Part shown: positions 1-4,508 of the stretch, piece by piece
Position numbering within the stretch: position 1 is the stretch's first letter
How the letters are laid out: each line of letters begins with the position of its first letter
DNA from: Thermoflexus sp.
GTDB taxonomy: Bacteria; Chloroflexota; Anaerolineae; B4-G1; DUEL01
DNA length: 5,296 nt
Direction of reading: 5' to 3'
Assembly (NCBI GenBank): GCA_028276215.1
Contig: JAPYWT010000199.1
Location: 1 to 5,296 of the forward strand
Position numbers and translations under genes: made by a program
Notes under the pieces: model-generated
The model's database searches: none
Told to the model about the DNA's origin: nothing
The model's input: the letters and a program-made list of their open reading frames with translations, nothing else

Positions 1-12
1 ACGCGGATGGAT

Positions 13-1527
13 TCACGTTTCACGTTTCCCTTCCCCAAAATACCACTCCCGCAACTCCTCCAGCGAGACATCGTTCTCCGGTCGGGGGGCGCGGAAGTAC
101 GGGTGGATGGGAAGAGGCGGCTCCGAGGGCCGGAAGAAGTCCCCCTCCAGCACCCGCCGGACGACGTTCAGGTACCCCTCGGCGGTCCGCTCCCAGGTGT
201 AGCGGGCCAGGACCCGCTCCCGGCCCCGGCGGGCGAAGTCCTCCCAGGCCTGGGGGCTCTCTAACAGCCGCAACAGGCCCCGGGCGATGTCGGCGGGGTC
301 GGCGGGGTCCACCAGGACGCCGTACTCCTCCCCGTCCTCCTGCCAGATTTCGGCGGGCCCGCCGCTCCGGGTGACGACCACCGGCAGGCCGGTCGCGGCG
401 GCCTCCAGCGGGGCCAGGCCGAAGGGCTCGTACCAGGCGGTGAGGACGAAGACGGAGCGGCGCCGGGCCAGCAGCCGGTAGGCCGCCGCCAGCGCCGAGT
501 GCCCCGCCAGCGCCACCGTACTCACCTCGCCCCAGAGATGGTGGTCCTGGACGACCTGCCGGATGCGCGCCAGAATCTCCCGCTCCGCCGGAGTCCCTTC
601 GTCCTCCCGGTGCAGGGGGTCCTCCAGGTGGGCAGTGACCAGCAGCAGGTTGGCCCGTTCCCGCAGCGCGGGGCTTTCGGCGAAGGCCACTACCAGCCCC
701 AGGTGGTTCTTCTTCGGCTCCAGTCGGCTGGAAGCGACGATGCAGGGGAGATCGCGGCGGTCCTCCCGGATGTCCCGCTCCAGCGCGGCCAGGACCCGCC
801 GATGGACGGCCTCCTCGTCCGCCGCCCGGGCCCGGGGGTCAAAGACGGTCGTATCTACCCCGGGCGGGACCAGGGCGAAGCGGTGGTCGTTGTGGACGTC
901 CACCGCACCCCGGTAGGCCCGGTGGCCGTACTGCTGGGTCCGCTCCTGGCGGGTGCTGGTGATGTTGACGGCGGACCGGTTCATGCTGATCCGCTCCGCC
1001 GCCAGTCGGCGGGCGAAGTGGTACCGGGCGTCCAGCGCCGCGAGGTTCTCCGGGGTTGCACCCAGTCCGTCCATTTTTTGGGCGCCCAGGGAGTGGGCGG
1101 TGAAGGTGAAGGGGATGCCGGTCTCGGCGGCGAGGAGGGCACCTGCCAGGCCGCCGTCTCCGTAGTGGGCCGTGAAGGCGTCGGGGAAACGGCCCTCCCG
1201 GCGGTAGAAGGCCAGGATGCCCGGCACCCAGTCCGGGCCGATGTGGGGCCAGAGTTCCTCTTTGGGGAGAAAGGCGTCGGGGCCGGCGGGGATGCGGATG
1301 ATGCGGACGCCGGGCGCCTCCGGGTATCCGTCCAGCGGACCGTCCAGCCCGGGCCACTGGGGGTCCCGGATGCGACGGGTGAGGATGTCCACCCGGTGCC
1401 CCATCCGGCCCAGCGCCAGCGCAACCTGCCTGACGTAGACCAGTTGCCCGCCGAAGTCCGGGTGCCGGGTCCAGTAGCGGTCCTGCGGATCAAAGTTTCC
1501 CTGGGGGTTCAGAAAGGCCAGATGCAT
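13..1527 (-). CDS. sps: Sucrose-phosphate synthase-like GT-B glycosyltransferase (GT4 family)
   Basis: Predicted to transfer glucose from a nucleotide sugar to fructose-6-phosphate, giving sucrose-6-phosphate in the cytoplasm. The 504-residue protein resembles, from memory, the Halothermothrix orenii enzyme (about 500 aa) along its length: it opens MHLAFLNPQGNFDP, then HPDFGGQLVYV with the GGQ loop at 26-28, FLPKEELWP with K89, HYGDGGLAG at 121-129, and HSLGAQK ending at K151. R173-R174 follow. In the C-terminal Rossmann half, SSRLEPKKN (266-274) supplies R268 and K273 for the donor phosphates, and E367-x7-E375 (EPFGLAPLE) is the usual GT4 motif. Residues corresponding to the family's fructose-6-phosphate phosphate ligands (GGQ, K89, K151, R174) appear kept, favouring a phosphorylated acceptor. 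A roughly 40-residue proline- and charge-rich tail after residue 463 extends past the Halothermothrix end. Two in-frame upstream Met codons (1575, 1626) are rejected: the first lies in the -10 box and the second upstream of the -35. The chosen start has only a weak purine-rich leader. A mannosylfructose-phosphate synthase activity is an alternative; no cognate phosphatase is present. Confidence 0.88.
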   Translation of the reverse strand: MHLAFLNPQGNFDPQDRYWTRHPDFGGQLVYVRQVALALGRMGHRVDILTRRIRDPQWPGLDGPLDGYPEAPGVRIIRIPAGPDAFLPKEELWPHIGPDWVPGILAFYRREGRFPDAFTAHYGDGGLAGALLAAETGIPFTFTAHSLGAQKMDGLGATPENLAALDARYHFARRLAAERISMNRSAVNITSTRQERTQQYGHRAYRGAVDVHNDHRFALVPPGVDTTVFDPRARAADEEAVHRRVLAALERDIREDRRDLPCIVASSRLEPKKNHLGLVVAFAESPALRERANLLLVTAHLEDPLHREDEGTPAEREILARIRQVVQDHHLWGEVSTVALAGHSALAAAYRLLARRRSVFVLTAWYEPFGLAPLEAAATGLPVVVTRSGGPAEIWQEDGEEYGVLVDPADPADIARGLLRLLESPQAWEDFARRGRERVLARYTWERTAEGYLNVVRRVLEGDFFRPSEPPLPIHPYFRAPRPENDVSLEELREWYFGEGKRET

Positions 1528-1553
1528 CTTCCGTCGCCGGGTACGCGCTCTTT

Positions 1554-1571
1554 GATTGAAACGTTTCAATC
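1554..1571. promoter_or_regulatory. LacI/GalR-family operator, perfect 18-bp palindrome
   Basis: The sequence GATTGAAACGTTTCAATC is its own reverse complement across all 18 bp. The core AAACGTTT with a central CG and spacing like PurR sites is the typical LacI/GalR-family pattern. It begins 2 bp downstream of the -10 box and covers the predicted transcription start of the synthase gene, the classical position for repression by steric block. The regulator is not encoded in the window; a sugar- or sugar-phosphate-responsive LacI-type repressor is the natural guess. Confidence 0.78.
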
Positions 1572-1573
1572 CC

Positions 1574-1602
1574 ATGATACACCGAAAAGGGGATGCTGTC
1601 AA
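1574..1602 (-). promoter_or_regulatory. Sigma-70-type promoter of the sucrose-phosphate synthase gene
   Basis: Read on the minus strand, a perfect -35 TTGACA (1602-1597) is followed by exactly 17 bp and a -10 TATCAT (1579-1574), five of six matches to consensus. Transcription would start near 1567, giving a leader of about 40 nt before the ATG at 1527. The strength of the match also fixes the gene start, because an in-frame upstream ATG overlaps the -10 box. Called by eye; no start-site mapping is available. Confidence 0.8.
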
Positions 1603-1616
1603 GTTGCGTCTCAAAT

Positions 1617-1646
1617 TGCAGGACAACTGCGAGCAGTTGTCCTGCA
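1617..1646. promoter_or_regulatory. Perfect inverted repeat, 14-bp arms, between divergent promoters
   Basis: The arms TGCAGGACAACTGC (1617-1630) and GCAGTTGTCCTGCA (1633-1646) are exact reverse complements around a 2-bp centre, GA. Each arm is itself a small dyad, GCAG-N5-CTGC, so the site reads as nested half-sites. Its centre at 1631.5 lies about 64 bp upstream of the predicted minus-strand start (near 1567) and about 60 bp upstream of the predicted plus-strand start (near 1691), the usual place for a class I activator on either promoter. There is no T-tract and essentially no loop, so a terminator is unlikely. The binding protein is not recognised. Confidence 0.65.
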
Positions 1647-1655
1647 GAGCGCGAT

Positions 1656-1684
1656 TTGCCCCCTGGGGGAAAATGTGTTATGAT
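1656..1684 (+). promoter_or_regulatory. Predicted promoter of the DUF362 gene
   Basis: TTGCCC (1656-1661) as -35, a 17-bp spacer, and TATGAT (1679-1684) as -10, preceded by TG at 1676-1677 in extended -10 position. Initiation near 1691 would give a leader of only about 15 nt, just enough to carry the ribosome site. The spacer contains an 11-bp GC dyad, CCCCC-T-GGGGG (1659-1669), overlapping the -35. The -35 is weaker than on the divergent side, so activation through the upstream inverted repeat is possible. Confidence 0.6.
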
Positions 1685-1693
1685 GATCTACAT

Positions 1694-1701
1694 AAAGGAG
1701 G
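1694..1701 (+). promoter_or_regulatory. Strong ribosome binding site of the DUF362 gene
   Basis: AAAGGAGG lies 4 nt before the ATG at 1706, an almost complete anti-Shine-Dalgarno match at slightly short spacing. It decides the start: the reading frame is open to an ATG at 1556, but that lies upstream of the predicted promoter, and starting at 1706 puts a Tat signal directly at the N-terminus. Confidence 0.85.
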
Positions 1702-1705
1702 TTCC

Positions 1706-2722
1706 ATGAGTCCATTAGACCGTCGCGAATTTCTCCGGTACTGCGCCCTGGGGCTGGGCGCGCTGGTCAGCGGGCCGGTGCTGACCGCATGTCGTCCCCG
1801 CCCGTCCCCAACCCCTGTCCCGGGCCCCTCTCCCACGTCGCCCCCGGCGTCTCCAACGCCCAGTTCCCGGGCCCCTTCTCCGTCCCCCGCACCGTCGGCC
1901 ACCCCCACCGTCGCGCCCGAATATCCCCACCTGGCCGTGGCGCGCGGCGGGGAGCCGGAAGACCTGGTCCGGCGGGCCATCAACGCCCTGGGCGGGATGG
2001 GCCGCTTCGTCCGCCCGGGGGACGACGTCATTATCAAGCCCAATATCTGCGTCGCCTACCACACCTACGAGTACGCCGCCACCACCAACCCCTGGGTCGT
2101 CGGCGCGCTGGTTCGGATGTGCTACGAGGCCGGCGCCCGACGGGTGCGAGTGATGGACCGCCCCTTCGGCGGGACGCCCGAGGAGGCCTACGCCCGAAGC
2201 GGGATCGCGGACCAGGTGCGCGCCGCAGGCGGCGAGATGGAGGTGATGGCCCGCCTCAAGTTTGTGCAGACGGAGATTCCGGAGGGACTGGACCTGCGCC
2301 GGTGTGCCATCTACGAGGACATCCTGAAAGCCGACGTCGTCATCAACGTCCCCATCGCCAAGCACCACAGTTTGGCCCGGCTGACGCTGGGGATGAAGAA
2401 CCTGATGGGGACCATCTGGGACCGTCCGGCGATGCACCGGAACCTGGGCCAGCGGCTGGCTGACCTGACCGCCCGCATCCACCCTACGCTGACGGTGGTG
2501 GACGCCGTGCGCATCCTCACCGCCCACGGGCCGACAGGCGGGAACCTGGACGACGTGCGGAAACTGGATACGGTCATCGCCAGCCCGGACATCGTCGCTG
2601 CGGATGCCTTCGCCGCGACCCTCTTCGGCCTGCGACCGGAGGACCTGGACTACGTCCGCGCGGGGGCCGCGATGGGGTTGGGCCGTGCCGACCTGGAGAA
2701 CCTGCACATCGCCGAGGTGTAG
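1706..2722 (+). CDS. DUF362 family protein, Tat-exported putative lipoprotein
   Basis: A 338-residue protein whose biochemical role is not known. The N-terminus MSPLDRREFLRY carries a twin-arginine motif (R6-R7, then EFL), a hydrophobic stretch at 13-26, and a lipobox LTAC with Cys29, so it should be exported folded and anchored by lipid outside the cytoplasmic membrane. Residues 30-70 are a Pro/Ser/Thr-rich spacer, typical of surface lipoproteins. The globular part (about 71-338) has the DUF362 hallmarks: IIKPNI at 109-114, a helix rich in small residues followed by AGARRVRVMDRP (142-153), VVINVPIAKHH (211-221) and LGMKNLMG (228-235). Some DUF362 proteins carry their own ferredoxin domain; this one has no CxxC motif, only scattered Cys115, Cys139 and Cys200. 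The iron-sulfur protein is instead encoded next, 190 bp downstream on the same strand. Tat export suggests cytoplasmic folding, perhaps with a cofactor; a role as partner of that polyferredoxin is inference. Confidence 0.85.
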   Translation: MSPLDRREFLRYCALGLGALVSGPVLTACRPRPSPTPVPGPSPTSPPASPTPSSRAPSPSPAPSATPTVAPEYPHLAVARGGEPEDLVRRAINALGGMGRFVRPGDDVIIKPNICVAYHTYEYAATTNPWVVGALVRMCYEAGARRVRVMDRPFGGTPEEAYARSGIADQVRAAGGEMEVMARLKFVQTEIPEGLDLRRCAIYEDILKADVVINVPIAKHHSLARLTLGMKNLMGTIWDRPAMHRNLGQRLADLTARIHPTLTVVDAVRILTAHGPTGGNLDDVRKLDTVIASPDIVAADAFAATLFGLRPEDLDYVRAGAAMGLGRADLENLHIAEV

Positions 2723-2730
2723 TCATGGAG

Positions 2731-2749
2731 CGCAGGCTGTCAGCCTGCG
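2731..2749. repeat. Short GC palindrome after the DUF362 gene
   Basis: CGCAGGCTG (2731-2739), one T, then CAGCCTGCG (2741-2749): 9-bp perfect arms starting 9 bp after the stop codon. As RNA it would form a stable hairpin, but no run of T follows (TAAATACC), so full intrinsic termination is doubtful. Similar AGCGCAGGCT...AGCCTGCG units occur, as I recall, as dispersed repeats in several GC-rich bacterial genomes; it may be a REP-like unit, or protect the 3' end of the upstream message. Confidence 0.55.
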
Positions 2750-2753
2750 TAAA

Positions 2754-2892
2754 TACCTACTCACCCGCGTCATTGCGAGCCGCTAAAGGCGGCGAAGCAA
2801 AATGTCATTGCGAACGAAGTGAAGCAATCTCCTGACCCGTGAGGGGATTGCTTCGGCGGCTCAAGCCGCCTCGCAATGACGATGGGTAGGTA
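2754..2892. mobile_element. MITE-like nested inverted-repeat element, non-coding, 139 bp
   Basis: The outer ends are TACCTAC (2754-2760) and GTAGGTA (2886-2892), and inward of each the match resumes with GTCATTGCGAG. Inside are three copies of a unit GTCATTGCGA...GAAGCAA: copy A 2769-2800 (plus), copy B 2804-2832 (plus) and copy C 2843-2880 (minus). Copies A and C contain an inner GC dyad (CCGC-TAAA-GGCGG in A; GGCGGCT-TG-AGCCGCC in C). GAAGCAATC (2821-2829) also pairs with GATTGCTTC (2846-2854), so the DNA can fold into a branched hairpin structure. Units of this GTCATTGCGAG...GAAGCAATC type are, from memory, widespread dispersed repeats in unrelated bacteria. No reading frame of its own is credible and no transposase is present, so any movement would depend on an enzyme elsewhere. 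Exact ends are uncertain because no target-site duplication is evident. Confidence 0.72.
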
Positions 2893-2912
2893 GTTGCTGA
2901 CGATTCCCGAAA

Positions 2913-4439
2913 ATGAGCAAAGGTCACTTTCTCCCCACCCGGCGCCCATCCGCCCGCCCGCTTCGCCGGGCCGTGCAGTTCGGCGCCCTGGCTGCGTTCC
3001 TGGTCCTGCTGGTCGCGGCCCGGCGGGGCGGCGCGCCGCCGTCGCTGGCGAATCTCCCCATGCGCCTGGACCCGTTGGCCATGCTGGCCCACGCCCTTGC
3101 CGCGCACGCCCTCCTGGCCGGTTCGGCGCTGGCCCTGCTGACCCTGGCGCTGACTCTGCTCTTCGGCCGGGCCTGGTGCGGGTGGCTCTGCCCCCTGGGG
3201 ACGTTGCTGGACCTGGTCCCTTCGCCCCGACCCGCCGCCCGGCGGGCCCTCCCGGAGACCTGGCGTCAGGCCAAACACGTCCTCTGGCTGACCCTGCTGG
3301 TCGCCGCGCTGCTGGGCAACCTGACCCTGCTGGTGCTGGACCCGCTCACCCTGGTCATCCGGACCTTCGGGACGGCGCTCTGGCCCGCGCTGGAGCGGGT
3401 GGTGACGGCCGCCGAAGGGGCCGCGTACGCGCTCCCGCCCCTGCGCCCGGCCGTGGAGGCGATAGACCGCCTCCTGCGCCCGGCGCTTTTCCCCCTGGAG
3501 GCATCCCTCTCCCGCGCGCCAGTCCTCTACGGGCTGGTCCTGGTGGCCGTCCTGGCCCTCAACGGGCTGACTCCCCGGTTCTGGTGCCGGTACCTCTGCC
3601 CGCTGGGGGGACTGCTGGGGCTGGTGAGCAAAGTCGGGCTGGTCCGCCGGGAGGTCACGTCGGCCTGCACCCGCTGCGGCGCCTGCGCGCGGGTCTGCCC
3701 CACCGGGACGGTCCGCCCCGACCGGGACTTCGCCAGCGACCCGGCGGAGTGCACCATGTGCCTGGAGTGCCGGGAGGCCTGCCCGTACGACGCCATCCGT
3801 TTCCCGGCCCGCCCCGCCCTGGCGCCGATGGAGGCCTACGACCCGGACCGGCGGACGGTGCTGGCATCTCTGGGGGTGGCGGTCCTGGGCGTCGCGCTCT
3901 TTCGCAGCAGCCGTGCGGCTCGCACCCCGCTGATCCGCCCGCCCGGCGCGCGGGAGAACGGCCTGGAGGCCCGATGCATCCGCTGCGGGCTGTGCGTCCG
4001 GGCCTGCCCGACCGGCGCCATCCAGCCCGCGCTTCTGGAGGGCGGGCTGGAGTCCCTCTGGACCCCGGTGCTGGTCCCCCGCCTGGGCTACTGCGACTAC
4101 TCCTGCAATGCCTGCGGTCAGGTCTGCCCGGTGGAGGCCATCCCGCCCCTGACATTGGAGGAGAAGCGGCGGGCCGTGCTGGGGCGGGCCTACGTGGACC
4201 GCAACCGCTGCATCCCCTGGGCCGACCATCGCCCGTGCATCGTCTGCGAGGAGATGTGCCCGGTGCCGGAGAAGGCCATTGTCCTGGAAGAGGTCACGGT
4301 GACGGACGCGGCAGGCCAACCGGTGACCGTGCAGCGGCCGCGCGTGGTGGAGGAACGGTGCATCGGCTGCGGGATCTGCGAGTATAAGTGCCCGGTGAGC
4401 GGCGAAGCGGCTATCCGGGTCTTTGCCGTAGAGGGCTGA
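2913..4439 (+). CDS. NapH-NapG-like fusion: membrane quinol-dehydrogenase polyferredoxin
   Basis: A 508-residue iron-sulfur membrane protein, probably passing electrons from membrane quinol to an acceptor outside. Residues 1-300 resemble NapH/NosR-type proteins: membrane segments near 21-36, 63-85, 122-141 and 204-218, two CxxxCP motifs (C89/C93 and C225/C229), then two 4Fe-4S motifs (C252/255/258/262 and C280/283/286/290). At 311-330, PDRRTVLASLG leads into a hydrophobic stretch like a NapG Tat signal, followed by a NapG/MauM-like part with four more motifs: C355/358/361/365, C394/398/401/405, C433/442/445/449 and C483/486/489/493. Each half is near the usual length of the separate protein. 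Arginine-rich loops fit clusters 1-2 inside and clusters 3-6 outside. No Shine-Dalgarno is visible before the ATG (leader ends TTCCCGAAA); this start is chosen because later ones lose the first membrane segment. It probably shares a transcript with the DUF362 gene. No terminal reductase is present, so nitrate or nitrous oxide reduction cannot be assigned. Confidence 0.85.
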   Translation: MSKGHFLPTRRPSARPLRRAVQFGALAAFLVLLVAARRGGAPPSLANLPMRLDPLAMLAHALAAHALLAGSALALLTLALTLLFGRAWCGWLCPLGTLLDLVPSPRPAARRALPETWRQAKHVLWLTLLVAALLGNLTLLVLDPLTLVIRTFGTALWPALERVVTAAEGAAYALPPLRPAVEAIDRLLRPALFPLEASLSRAPVLYGLVLVAVLALNGLTPRFWCRYLCPLGGLLGLVSKVGLVRREVTSACTRCGACARVCPTGTVRPDRDFASDPAECTMCLECREACPYDAIRFPARPALAPMEAYDPDRRTVLASLGVAVLGVALFRSSRAARTPLIRPPGARENGLEARCIRCGLCVRACPTGAIQPALLEGGLESLWTPVLVPRLGYCDYSCNACGQVCPVEAIPPLTLEEKRRAVLGRAYVDRNRCIPWADHRPCIVCEEMCPVPEKAIVLEEVTVTDAAGQPVTVQRPRVVEERCIGCGICEYKCPVSGEAAIRVFAVEG

Positions 4440-4445
4440 AACCAA

Positions 4446-4488
4446 GAGCGGGTTTTGCGGTGTCCTCCGGCCGCCGCAAAACCCGCTC
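4446..4488. terminator. Bidirectional terminator-like hairpin between convergent genes
   Basis: GAGCGGGTTTTGCGG (4446-4460) and CCGCAAAACCCGCTC (4474-4488) are perfect 15-bp arms around a 13-nt loop. It begins 6 bp after the stop codon of the polyferredoxin gene and ends 20 bp from the stop codon of the convergent trehalose synthase gene, where a shared terminator is expected. Neither side has a proper U-tract (CGCATTCGGG on one, TTGG on the other), so it may work as a hairpin-only or Rho-assisted terminator, or as a 3'-end stabiliser for both messages. Confidence 0.72.
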
Positions 4489-4508
4489 CGCATTCGGGAA
4501 AGCAGGGG

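Noticed and set aside
1525..1626. Longer N-terminus for the sucrose-phosphate synthase from Met codons at 1626 or 1575
   Set aside because: The 1575 ATG overlaps the -10 box and the 1626 ATG lies upstream of the -35. The added residues are basic and unlike the family, whose conserved start matches the Met at 1527.
1617..1646. Intrinsic terminator
   Set aside because: The 2-nt centre and absence of a T-run on either side, together with its position between two divergent promoters, fit a protein-binding site better.
499..1683. 394-codon open frame on the plus strand opposite the sucrose-phosphate synthase
   Set aside because: Translation is Val/Gly/Pro-rich without domains and runs through the promoter region; the minus strand shows unmistakable family motifs.
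1715..2707. 330-codon open frame on the minus strand opposite the DUF362 gene
   Set aside because: His/Val/Gly-rich antisense shadow; no ribosome site and no domain, while the plus strand has a Shine-Dalgarno, Tat signal and DUF362 motifs.
2754..2892. CRISPR array
   Set aside because: The repeated units are in mixed orientations, separated by 3-10 bp, contain internal dyads of varying sequence and lack unique spacers of regular length.
2894..4387. 497-codon plus-strand frame overlapping the polyferredoxin in another phase
   Set aside because: Pro/Gly/Arg/Ala-rich out-of-frame shadow of the real gene.
2805..4493. 562-codon open frame on the minus strand opposite the polyferredoxin
   Set aside because: Its translation is low-complexity Gln/Gly/Arg/Pro-rich with no recognisable domain, and the plus strand encodes clear Fe-S motifs. 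It is an antisense shadow of GC-rich codons.
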